A stretch of 64,000 nt of DNA from Micractinium sp. NFX-FRZ. Lineage: Eukaryota; Chlorophyta; Trebouxiophyceae; Chlorellales; Chlorellaceae. A program made the position numbers and the translations under genes. The notes under the pieces were generated by a model. The model did no database searches, was not told the origin of the DNA, and saw only the letters and a program-made list of their open reading frames with translations. The DNA is taken from the NCBI GenBank assembly GCA_029339195.1, contig JAPTJF010000105.1:62001-126000 (forward strand). The letters are read 5' to 3'. Positions 43,612-54,002 of this stretch are shown piece by piece (within the stretch, counting starts at the first letter, position 1; every line of letters starts with the position of its first letter).

Positions 43612-44282
43612 GCAGCCTCCCGGGGGGTAAGGGCAGGGCAGATGAAGCCACACCGCTTTGCTTTCTGCGGAACGACTGCCCAGCTGCACGTACGCATGTA
43701 GTGTGTTTCTGTATATGGATGTGCATTCCTGGGAAATATACACTGTGTCAATCAGCTGATTGCACGTGCTCCGTGCATGGCACAGCGCGCAGGCAGTGTT
43801 GGGGCACGCATGCCAGCAAACAGATGATGCACCCCAGCACGCAACAGATGGCAGGAACACATGTCAGCACGGTGTGACTGCAGAGGAGGCTGACGTAGAA
43901 GAGTGGGCGACAGGGGCTGCGGGCCCACGCTCTAGCTCGCTGTGGCTCCAGAATTTGAACATTGTACGTGTGTTAGTCTCCGTGCGCATTTCCATTTGCT
44001 GATCAGGACTCTGACTGGCACCTGCGTGAGCTCTTGCCTCTCTCACCAGCGGTGGCACGTTTGAAGTATATGTTTGCAGTACGAGAAGTGGAAGGCACGT
44101 GGACATCAGGGGATAGAAAAAAAGCAGGTACATGGGGCAGTGATCGCGTCAAAACTCAGGCGCAGGAAATCGAATATGCAGGTTGCTGCCGCCACAGGCA
44201 GCTGGCATGCCCCTCAGCGCTCTGCCGCTATGCCAGGTCAGCAGTGAGCTGCCAGCTGGCCTGCCAGCTGCCCGCCCGCCAC
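43612..44282. other. convergent 3' intergenic region
   Basis: Between the 90-bp repeat and the P450 stop codon. No exon was recognised. Confidence 0.45.
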
Positions 44283-47200
44283 TCAGCTGGCCAGCGCCGG
44301 CTGCGAGGCCGCCTCTGCCGGTGGCGAGGGCGGCGCTACCCGCCGCTCCACGCTGCACTTCATGCCGTTGGCGGTGTGGATGGTGGCGCCGGTTGCCATG
44401 CCCACCTGCGTGTGTGGCGGTGCCGAGGGGAAAGGAGTGTAATTGGCACAAGTGCTGGAGCGGGAGGCAGGTAGAGGAGCAGGCAGCGCAGGCGCGCACA
44501 GCTGGATGCATCCATGCTGTTGTTTACCACACACACGTCCCTGGTGCACATCCCACTCCGGCATGGTCCAAGCCTGCGCCACCCCCATCCCCTGTCCCCC
44601 CGCCGGCAGCGGTACCCCGGCAGAAGTGGATGGCAGCACACACACGCGTACAGGCGCGCCTCTTCACCTCTGCCTCCCCCCGCCCTCCACCTCCCATGGT
44701 GCCCAGCCAGTGCAGCACGTGTGCTCACCCCCTGCGGGTCGACGAGGCGGAAGCGGAAGCGGCGCAGCACCACCACCAGCGCCACGCACGCCTCGGTGAT
44801 CGCAAACTGGTCGCCGATGCACTTGCGCGCGCCGCCGCCTGCACACACGGAAGGACCGTATAGGGGGGGCAGGGGCAGGATTGAGGCAGAGGTAATTGGA
44901 AACTGTCGCCAGTGCGCATGCTCACACGTGCCCCCATCCCCTCGCCCACACCCCTACACCACGCCCCGAGTCTCTTCTACACAAACACACACACACAGAA
45001 CACAGGCGCCACCCTGCAATGCCCACCACTATAGAACCTAGTGCCCACCACTATTCCACCTCCCTCCCCGTGTCAGTTCCCATCACACACTCCCATTGCC
45101 CACCCACCAAAGGGGAGTGCCCCCCACCACACACTCGCCACACCCACCCACCAAAGGGGAGGAAGGCGAAGTCAGATGAGACCTCGTTGGGGTAGAGGGA
45201 GGCCCCCAGGGCCTCGGGGTTGTAGCCAGCCCACTTGCCACCAAAGTCGGGGTTGGTGTTGCGCTCTGTCACAGGGGAGGGGCAGGGCAGGGCACAGCAG
45301 GCACAGCAGGCGGTGAGGCGTGACGGCATCAGGCACCCGCCCCAGCTTGCCGCCGACGGTGGGATGGGAGTCGCAACAGCAGGCCAAGGGACGCCAGCCC
45401 ATCAGCCCACCACACTGGTGGGGCCTCACCGGTGAAGCGCTCTGGCCGGAAGGTGTCGGGGTCCTTCCACAGGTAGGGCGACCTGCGGGACATGCGTGGC
45501 AACACTTGTAAAACAGTTGTAAAACAGTGGCGTGATAACCAGTTGTAAAACAGCGATGGCCTTCAAGCCATGGTACAATGCGGGCAGCGGCACCACTGCA
45601 CCAGTGCTCTTGGCATGTGCCTGTGAAGGGATGGCCCCCTGCAATCCCATCCAAGCCAGCATGCACGCAAAGCCGCCCCGCAGGGGTGGCATGAGGACAC
45701 ACATGTGAGGGCAGAGCACTCTGACGTGCGCAGGTTTCAAGAGGCACCGAGGAGGCCGGCACCCCTTATCATCTGCCCTCCTTTCATTCATGACGCCCCC
45801 AGATCCTAGCGCCTGCAGCACAGGGTCCCCCCAGGAGGGCCCCCTCACCTGTGCAGGTTCCACGTGGAAATGAAGAGGTCTGCACCCTTGCCGATGGGGT
45901 ACCCCCCGGGGGCGCCGTTGAGCCCCGGCGGCAGCACATCGTCGCCCAGCGCCCTGCAGGGAAGGGCCAGGAGGCAAGCGAGTAGGCAGGTTCGGTCAAG
46001 CTGGTACCTGGCGGATCCCCTGTCGCCGCCGCCTGGCACGCCAGGCACTCCGCTGCCTTTGCACCTTCCCAGACACACAACCAGGGCTGGCTTGACGACT
46101 GCAGCCTGCACCCATGTCCCCACCTGCTTGCCTCCCCCTGCCCCTGCCTCCTCCTTCCCCCTGCCCCGTCACCTCCCCCACCACCTGCCTGCCTCCACCT
46201 GCCTCCTCCCTCCCCTGCCCCGGTCCCCCCCCTGCCCTCTTGTCCCCACCCCCCTACCCCTTCCCGGCCCCCCGCCCCCCACCTGCGGATGAGGATGGGC
46301 GGCTGCGGGTAGAGCCGCATGCTCTCCGCTATCGCCATGCGCAGGTAGGGCAGCTTGGCAAAGTCGTCCATGGCTGACGGTGGGGGCAGGGGGCCGGGCG
46401 GAGGAGAGGGGGTGAGGTGACGCGAACGGGAGGGAGCAAAAGGGGGCTTGGTTGGGCGACAGCTGGGTGAGGGCTTGCCTGTGCGGGCATTCAATCTCTG
46501 CTCTGGGCAGGCCTCCCCCCACCTGCCTGCCGGCTCCGTCACTCCCACCATCACAATCACGCAGCTTTGTAAACTCACTGGGCATGCGGTCCCCAATCAC
46601 GCCGCCAACCTCCCCAACATCCCGGCTCCTCTCCCTATGCTGCCCCCACATGATTGGCAAGGCAGGAGGCTCCCCACCCCACCCCACCGGAGCATGGGCA
46701 CGGTGCACTCACTGGGCATGCGGTCCCCAATCACGCCGTCGACCTCCGCCAGTATCTTGGCCTCCGCCTCCTCGTTCTGCATCAGGCAGAACATGGTCCA
46801 GGTGCACACGGCAGCAGTGGTCTCGTGGCCTGCGCGGGGGCGAGGGCAGGGCGAGGGAAGGGAGGTTGGCGGTCTGCATCAGGCGCAACAAACACCGCGC
46901 TGGTGCACGCTGCATGCGTATTCTTGGGGTGTAAGGCAAGAGGTGGGGGGAAGGGAGACTTGAGTGGAGGGCAGGCGGAGAGGCTTTGCTGCCCTGCTGT
47001 AACCACGTCTGTGTTTGGAGGGGGCATAGCGCCGTGGCCTCAGGTGTGTGACGGGGTGGGGATAGCGACATGGTTTGGGTGGCATAAGGGGGCAGCATTG
47101 GGGGCAAGTGAGGCGCCCTTTACTGCCCATCGCACCCACCAAACCAACGCTGCAAAGCGCACTGCACCCCCTGGCTGCCCCTACCGGCGATGAGCATGGT

Positions 47201-50200
47201 CATGAGGTCGTCCCGCATCTGCTTGGTGTCCAGGTCAGCGTCCCGCATGTCCACCAGGAAGCGCAGCAGGGAGGCGTCCTTGACCTGCAGGCACGGGAGC
47301 GCGAGAGAGGGGCCTCTGGAGTTGGCGTGCAGGCGTGTCCACGTGGGCAGGAGAGAGCTCTGAGAAGGGTGCACAGGCTTCATGCACACTGGGCCAAGCG
47401 GCTGCCCCGCCAAACGGCCGCCCCTCCACAGCCACCTCACCGTCCATTTAGACTTTGCCCTCCACCTTTCTACGCTGCCCCCCACATAAAGCCTCCACCC
47501 CCACACCCAGACCGCGCCGCCCCCCCACCTTGCTGTAGTCCCGTGCCTGCAGCGCCTCAATGTCGTCCACCTCACGCGTCGTCTTGGCCTGTCGTGTGTG
47601 GGCATTATGAAGGGGGGGGGGGGGGGCAGGAGTGAGAGCAGGTGTGTGTGTGTGTGTGTGTGTGCGTGTGCGGGGTGCACCTCACGCGTCGTCTGGTCTG
47701 CAGGCACACACAATCGGCGGCAGGACAGAGCGGGGGAGTGGGTTGAGAGAGGGGCAGGGTTGGGGAACGTGCGAGCTGGGGCAAGCGAGGCGTTGCAGGA
47801 AGGCAGAGGCAGCAGCCAACGGGCAGCGCAGCATGCACAGCGTGCACGCCAGGCGGGGCCCGTGGATGCAAGAAACAGATCAGGCCCCAACATCAGCTGT
47901 GGCCCGGCCCCGTTTGCAGCGCGCAGGGGTGAATACAGAAACTAGACCGGGGGGAGGCTCACCAGCTCGATGAGCTCGTTGAGGCATTGGTTGATGACCG
48001 CCAGGTCGGCGTTGAACTTGCGCTGACGTGGCACTGCAGAGGTGGGGGTGGGGGAGGACATTGACATTGACAATTCGGCGTGCACATGGACCCCACCCAC
48101 GACCAGCACCCTCCCGTGTCCTGGTGAGCAGCACGATCCAGAAGAGGATATGAAGGCATAGTTGGGTGTACCCTGCCGACACATTCACCAGCCCCTCTCT
48201 GAACGCCGGCTCCCCCTCCCTGCCCCACCACCCCCTCACTCACCTACTTGGTGAGCGCCAGGTTCCAGTGGGGGATGTAGAAAGCACACCCTGCCAACAC
48301 ATTCACCACCCCCCCTCTCTTGCTCCCGTCTCTTCCTCCCTCCCCCACCACCCAACGCCTCACCCAGGTACTTGGTGAGCGGCAGGTTCCAGTAGGGGAT
48401 GTAGAAGGTGGAGCGGTGCTCGGCCTCCTTGAGCACGCCATACACCGCCTGGCAGGGGGCACGGGGGGGTTGGCAGGGGGCGCATGGGCGGGGCGGGGCG
48501 GGTGGCAGCGGCCGCCCAGGCTCAGCCCAGCGCGGAGCGTGATGCAGATAGGGTTCAGGGTTTACGCACTCCTCAACACCCCCAGCCCTCCTGCCCCACC
48601 GCCCAGCACCGTTACCGGCATCCCCAATCCACCCCGCCTCACCTTGATGACGGGCGACTCTTGGGTGAGGGAGTCAACACCCCCAGCCCCCCAGCCCCCA
48701 CTGCCCAGCACCGCCACTACTTCTGCCCTCCCCTCCTCACCTTGATGACGGGCGACTCCTGCGTGATGGACCCGAAGTCGTAGTTGAACACCCCCAGCCC
48801 AATGATGTCCAGCCCCAGGTTCAAAAACTCCGTCTCCATGTCCAGCACGGCGGGCTGCAGGCAGGGACATGCCCAAGAAGCGGTTACGACACGGTTGCAG
48901 AAACGAGAGGTTCAAAAACTCCGTGCCCATGTCCAGCACGGCGGGCTGCAGGCAGGGGAGCAATGTGGGGGAGAGGCAACGACAAAAAAGACGGACGGTT
49001 AACAGCGGCCAGGCCGGAGTCAGGAGATTGATCTGCAGGGCCAGCACAGCAAGCAGCAGGGCTGCCAACAGAAAACACACACTCTTTGAGGCACACGCTC
49101 TGGCGTCGAACGCCAACCAGGGCAGAGAGTAAAGGCGGGTGCTGCTGCGTGTACCGCCCCAGGCGGTGCCATCCCTGCCCACCCACCCACCCACCCCTGC
49201 TGCGGTGGCCGCTTCCAGCTTGCTTGCCGTCTGCAGGGAGCAGCGGCCAAACATGGCAATGCAGGCATCCAGGTAGGCGCGGTGGAAGCCTGCAGGCGGA
49301 GTGAGGGGTAGGTAAGAGTTAGTTGTGAGCTCCTTGTAATCAAGGGTTTAGAAGAGGCGATGCAGGCATCCAGGTAGGCGCGGTGGAAGCCTGCGGCCGG
49401 CATGAGAGAAAACACAGGAGTTGATTGTGAGCTCCTTGTAATAAAGGGTGTGGAAGAGGCGTGCAAGCACCCAGGTGGGCGCGGTGGAAGCAGGCTGCGT
49501 GAGGCTCCCAAGGGGAGCCAGCTGCACAGCTGCCTTCCCTCCACGGCGGCTGTCCCCCCGCCTGCCCCACCCTGCCAGCTCATCCGCCCCAACGGACAGC
49601 ACAGCACGGCCTCCCTGCGGCCACCTCTGCCTCTATGTCATGTGTCCTTGCCCCAGCACCCTTCCTCCCACCCCAAGGTGGCAACACCGCAAACGTCTCC
49701 AGCCATTCACACAGCCTATCAGTTGAGGCCAACAACAACCCACGCTCAGCGCACCCGGCGCGATGGCACAGCTCCGCACTTTTCTAATCTCCAGATCCAT
49801 GCACCCACAACACCCACGGTCCCTGTGCATCTCCTTTTTGAAAAGCAGCTCACCCGGCACGATGGCGCGGCGCAGCACTTTCCGGGCCTGCATGTCCACA
49901 CACCCACCGACCCTGTGCATCTCGTATACAACAAAAAGCAGCTCACCCGGCACGATGGCGCGGCGCCGCACTTTCCAGGTCTCCAGGTCGGCGGGGATGA
50001 GCCCCTTGCCCATGATGGGCTCCAGGATCTCGGCCAGCACGCCCTTGTCGTAGTTGGTGTAGTTCTCCTGCAGCCAGCAACGACATGCAAGCAAGCAAGC
50101 AAGCAGGTCGCTGGTGTAACCAGCATCCAACCAGCACCCACCTTAAGATCGACGGCCAGCCACCCCCCACAGAGTGCAACACCATAAGGCTCCCATACAG

Positions 50201-51367
50201 GTAAAGAGCCCCTGATAATGAGCCCACCTTGAGCAGGTGGCGCACCACCACTGGGTCCGACACCACGATGAATGCCTTGGGGCCAAACTCGAGCTTGAAC
50301 ACGCCGCCGCTCTCAATGAACCTGCCAGAGGGGCAAGAGTGTGGGGGCGGCGAGCGGGAGAGAGGCAGGCAGGAGGTCAGTACACGCAAGGGCACCGAGG
50401 ACGAAGCAAATGCGCTGCACCACCAATTCAGCAGGCTGGTGCTGCGCAGGGCTCAGCTTCCATGCTCGTAGCTGGGCAGCGGCGCCGCTGCAGCACCCCT
50501 CGAGCGTGCCGCACCCAATCTAGCACCCAGCATCCGCGCACTGAATGGCGGTACCTTGACTGCGCCTTGGTTGGTGTGCCGGGCTACGGCTAACAAGGGA
50601 ACAAAGCACCCGCCAGGCCCCAGCATCAAGTCAACACCGCAATGTACGCACCACCTGCCCAACCATGTCAATACTGTACACGCACCACTTGTACAGCGCC
50701 TTGAACAGCGGTTCGTCTCCCGCCAGGTCGGACAGCTCGCCCGTGGCCACTGGAATGTTCTCCCCTCCCACATTCGGCTGGAAGTATCCCTGAAACGGAG
50801 GCATAAAGGTTGAGGGAAAGGTTGAGGGCTCTGGGCAGAGCGGCAGGCGACAGGCAGGCGCTGGGGGGAGGTGGGGCAGGCGGGTGCTGCGCCGGGCGGC
50901 GCGCAGGGTCGGCAAAGGGCGGCAGCGAGAGGTCAGCAGGCAAGGGCACACCCAGGGCTGCGACCCAGCTCTGCGTCATTACAACAGGCACAGCCGCGCA
51001 AACCTGGCAGCCGTGCACCCACACGCCGCCCCTGCACCTGCGACACCTCCGTCAACAGCCGGCTGAGCCCGTCTGTGAGGTTGCCCTTGCCCTTGATGTA
51101 GGCATAGATGAGGGCGGCAACCGAGGGCGAGAAGAAGATGGCCAGCCCCACTAGCGTCTCCGTGGACAGGAACGCCTGCGCTGGTGCCGGCCCGCGGCGC
51201 CGCACGCCGCCTGCTAGCCGCTGCCGCCAGTGCTGCTGCGGCTGCCGAGCAGGCAGCGGCGGCGCCCGCGGGCGCAGCGCCGCCGCCGCTGTCGCCGCAA
51301 CGCGCGGCCGAACAACGCCGGCCCTGGCGGAGGCCAGGACGGCCCGGGGTTGCAGCGTTAGCTGCAT
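44283..51367 (-). CDS. CYP97B: cytochrome P450, CYP97B-like, plastid-targeted
   Basis: Seventeen exons (51038-51367, 50686-50789, 50228-50321, 49947-50067, 49195-49289, 48741-48854, 48364-48448, 47963-48033, 47529-47588, 47185-47284, 46713-46829, 46283-46373, 45849-45953, 45430-45482, 45152-45265, 44729-44838, 44283-44405) give 628 residues. The first ~60 residues are Arg/Ala/Pro-rich, a plastid transit peptide. I-helix AGHETT (391-396), ExxR ESMR (447-450) and heme loop [11 protein letters not shown] with C558 are complete. Landmarks such as [36 protein letters not shown] and [10 protein letters not shown] are those of the CYP97B branch. CYP97 enzymes hydroxylate carotenoid rings in the plastid; the exact reaction of CYP97B is less settled than for CYP97A/C. 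No neighbouring pathway gene is visible. Eight exon edges carry echoes in the introns. Confidence 0.93.
45098..45166 (-). repeat. CYP97B: exon echo: P450 exon 15 end
   Basis: The junction acccaccaaaggggag at the exon 15 end (45146-45162) recurs at 45104-45119, spacing 43 bp. Confidence 0.75.
46572..46915 (-). repeat. CYP97B: exon echoes on both sides of P450 exon 11
   Basis: The exon 11 end with donor (46709-46750) is copied at 46576-46612 (ctcactgggcatgcggtccc is identical). Part of the exon middle (about 46780-46815, ctgcatcaggcagaacatgg) is copied, more diverged, at about 46866-46910. Confidence 0.85.
47563..47702 (-). repeat. CYP97B: exon echo: P450 exon 9 start
   Basis: The segment cacctcacgcgtcgtct (47569-47585) recurs at 47679-47695 next to a CTGCAGG acceptor-like site, spacing 110 bp. 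Confidence 0.75.
47609..47664. repeat. poly-G and TG repeats in intron 8
   Basis: A G-run (47609-47625) and a (TG)n tract (47641-47664) in the P450 intron between exons 8 and 9. Confidence 0.85.
48236..48425 (-). repeat. CYP97B: exon echo: P450 exon 7 end
   Basis: The exon 7 end with donor (48356-48412) is copied at 48240-48285: cttggtgagcgccaggttcc against cttggtgagcggcaggttcc. Shared flanks (cctgccaacacattcaccac at 48289 and a like string at 48172) show the unit of about 120 bp includes intron. Confidence 0.88.
48640..48962 (-). repeat. CYP97B: exon echoes on both sides of P450 exon 6
   Basis: The exon 6 end (48735-48770) is copied at 48647-48680 (caccttgatgacgggcgact identical). The exon 6 start with acceptor (48820-48865) is copied at 48908-48960 (aggttcaaaaactccgt identical, acceptor CTGCAG kept). 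Confidence 0.88.
49255..49500 (-). repeat. CYP97B: exon echo: three copies of P450 exon 5 start
   Basis: The exon 5 edge (49259-49297) is repeated at 49360-49398 and 49461-49498, spacing about 101 bp. The intron part gtgagctccttgtaat is also repeated (49325 and 49427). Confidence 0.9.
49748..49990 (-). repeat. CYP97B: exon echo: three copies of P450 exon 4 end
   Basis: The donor-side block starting cacccggc begins at 49944 (real), 49851 and 49752, spacing 93 and 99 bp. Copy 49851 also shares aaaaagcagct upstream; all retain the GTGAGC donor or a near form. Confidence 0.9.
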
Positions 51368-52368
51368 TTGCGCGTGCAGCAGGGGTGTTTTCGCGGGCGG
51401 CAAAGTGGGGCGGAGAACTATGCGCTGCACCGCATGCACGGGACTTTCTGGGCGAAATGTAGCATAAATCAGCCGCCCGCACGCGCGATGGGCACGTGTC
51501 TCATATGGGATGAGAGCCCCGGCGGTACAGGGGCCGCTTGTAGTGCTGGGCGGGCGCCCTGCCACTCCCTGCTGTGGCCACCTTCAGCAAGGCTCCCAGA
51601 AGCTGTGCATTACAATGGTGGTGTGAGAAAGACACCAGGACCAGCCTTTGGGTCATGCCACTGTATCAGTTGGGCCAGATGCTGGCGTGAGAGGATGGCA
51701 GACGGGGCAAGATGGGAGCTGTGCGGGCGGTCGAGCGAGGTCAGTCGAGAGGAGTCACGGTGTCAGCGGAACGGACGGCAGAGCAGGGGGCGTAGCCAGC
51801 GCGAAACGAGCAAGGAATATGGGGTGAGAAGTGGAGGAGGCAGGGTGCCTGGTATACGAGAGAGAAAGGGGATGATTGGTGAGGCCCGCTGAGTGGGCAA
51901 GCGCAGGAAATGGGTATTGGGTGCCATGCAGCGCAGGGGACCGCTGCTAGCGCAGACGGCGGGTGTCGCGTCACCAGTTCGGTCATCAGTGGGAGGGCAA
52001 AAGAAAGAGGATGTGGCGGTGGAGATAAAACAGGGGAGGGGGCTGCACCACGTGCCTGCTGTGCAGCAAAGGAGGCGCTGTGGCCACCAACGTGGATGTG
52101 GGCCTTGCAAGGCCGGAGAGGGCATCACAGCAGCTCTGTCTAAGTTCTTGCATGCTGCGCAACTGCCACCAGTTGGCGCCCCGGGCGCTGGGGCCAGGCA
52201 ACGACTTGGCGGGCCTGTGGGCCCCAGAAGCGGGTGAATGGGTGAGGTGTCTGGTCGAGGTTGCCTTTGAACTGTGCCGCCCTCCAGGAGGTGGTATGGC
52301 TCGTTTGAGGTAGGGTTGAGGTAGAGGTGAGGTAGTCATTTCTAACCACATGTGGTCGGCGGTAGCCA
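51368..52368. other. region between histidine phosphatase stop and P450 start
   Basis: About 1 kb holding the 3' UTR of the phosphatase and the promoter of the P450, both minus strand. No exon was recognised. Confidence 0.45.
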
Positions 52369-53960
52369 TCAGAAGTTGATGAGCCGTACCTCGCAGTTGT
52401 ACATGTGCTGCGGCTTGGTGCCCTGGCACACCTCCTGGAACGCCCGCCAGTAGGCGCTGTGCCCCACCGCGACAATGACCTGCTCCGGCCGGTTCTGCAG
52501 CCAGCGCCGGAAGGCACCGATGCGCGACTGCGGGGGCAGGGCCGGGGTAGGGTGGAGGCACGGGTGGCGGTTATGAGCAGGTGCCGAACGGGTACGGCCC
52601 TGAAGCCTGAAGCCTGTCCTGCACAGCTTCACAGGCTCACCTGAAAGCTGTCCATGCACAAGTGCACATGAACAACAGCGCATGCAGTGCACAGCACCCC
52701 ATCGCCTCACAACACCCAGCCATGAGCCCTCACCATGAGCTGGTCCTTGCTCTCGCTGCTGCCAAACCGCTTCTGCACGGCGCAGTTGGGCTTGTTGTGG
52801 GGCGAGTGCCACCACAGCTCTGGCAGCCCCGCCAGCTGCCCCTCCAGCTGCGGGTACCACTTGCACAGCTCGCTGGCGGGGTGGCCAATGTCGCCGCTCG
52901 TCACAAGCTGCGGGATGGGGATTGGTAGGGGTGAGACGGGATGGGGGGTGGGATGAAGATGGGGAGGGGAGGGTGGCAGGACGGGAACCAGGGGGAGTTG
53001 GTGTGGGGGCTGGTGCGCAGGCAGGCGGTGAGCATTGAGGGCAGCTGGCGCCAGCCGGCGACTTGGAACCAGCAGCGGCACAAAGAAGCAGTGGCGACAT
53101 GGGGGATAGAAGCAGCGCCCAGACGACGTCATGCCAACCACCCAGCAGTGACCTGCCAGCTGCTGCCGCTCACGCCAAACTCCGCCAAACCCCAGCCGCC
53201 CCAAGCTTGCCTTCTCAGTGATGCAGGGCAGCACCACCACTGCAGGCCCCTTGCCGCCGCCGCTGCTGCCGCCGCCGTTTGGCAGCGCAGAGCTGTTCTC
53301 AATGCTACTGCTGCCACTGGCGGCGCCGCCGCCACATGCCCCTTCCCCCAGCAGGTGCGCATGCGGGCAGCCCAGCAGCAGCGTCTGCATTGCGCGCTGC
53401 AGCGGCGATGTCAACCAGAGCGTGTCGGGAGGCAGGTTCAAATCCAACAGATCCTTCCGCAGATTGCACGCCTGCAGGCAGGGCATGGGCAGTGCTTGAG
53501 AACGTGAAACGCACCAACAGGCGTGCAAAGTAGGCACGCCCTGATACAGACGCGCGACTGGGCATGCGCCTTACCCATGTTTCACACACATGCCCCACCC
53601 CGAAGGCATCGCGCCCGACTTTGAAGCCCCCGCCCCCTGCGCTGAACCTCCCAGCTGCAAGCCCTGTTGCACGCCACAAGTGCTGCGCCCCCCCACCCCC
53701 ACCCTCCCACACATTACCAGGCGCACCTGCTGCTTCCCCTTGTCTGTCAGCTGCGCGTCGTAAATCAACGGGTCTGCCCAGCTGCTGCCGCGCGCCGTGG
53801 CCGCATTGTACGTCGACTCCCCGTGCCGCACAATGTACAGGGTCTTCGTGGCGTCGCGTCGCCGGAAGAGCGGGAACATCTTCTGGCCTGCGCTCGAAGG
53901 CAGGGGCAGTAAAGGCAGCAGGGCAGGGCAAAGGGCTCTAAAAAGAAGCGGTAGGTCCAT
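52369..53960 (-). CDS. histidine phosphatase superfamily protein (PGM-like)
   Basis: Exons 53718-53960, 53211-53471, 52734-52907 and 52369-52527 give 278 residues. The RHG motif IVRHGEST (43-50, nucleophile H46) and the second catalytic His in VGHSAYW (H249) are present, with LTSPLQRAMQT and a GHPASELC segment between, as in phosphoglycerate-mutase-like phosphatases of plants. A Gly/Ser-rich insert (about 125-160) interrupts the fold. The first 27 residues are hydrophobic and could be a signal anchor; alternatively translation starts at Met28 (AAGATGT, a better context). Exon 1 could end 6 nt earlier at GTGCGC. The intron after exon 2 uses a GC donor. The start lies only 42 nt after the stop of the upstream gene on the same strand. 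Substrate unknown. Confidence 0.88.
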
Positions 53961-54002
53961 TCAGAGCAGCCGCCGCCGCCGCCACCGCAGAGGCAGCAGC
54001 AG

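Noticed and set aside
43450..43701. Repeat-encoded 30-residue periodic peptide after the small basic protein
   Set aside because: A 90-bp unit is a multiple of three, so both strands stay open by arithmetic alone; there is no start context or conservation evidence.
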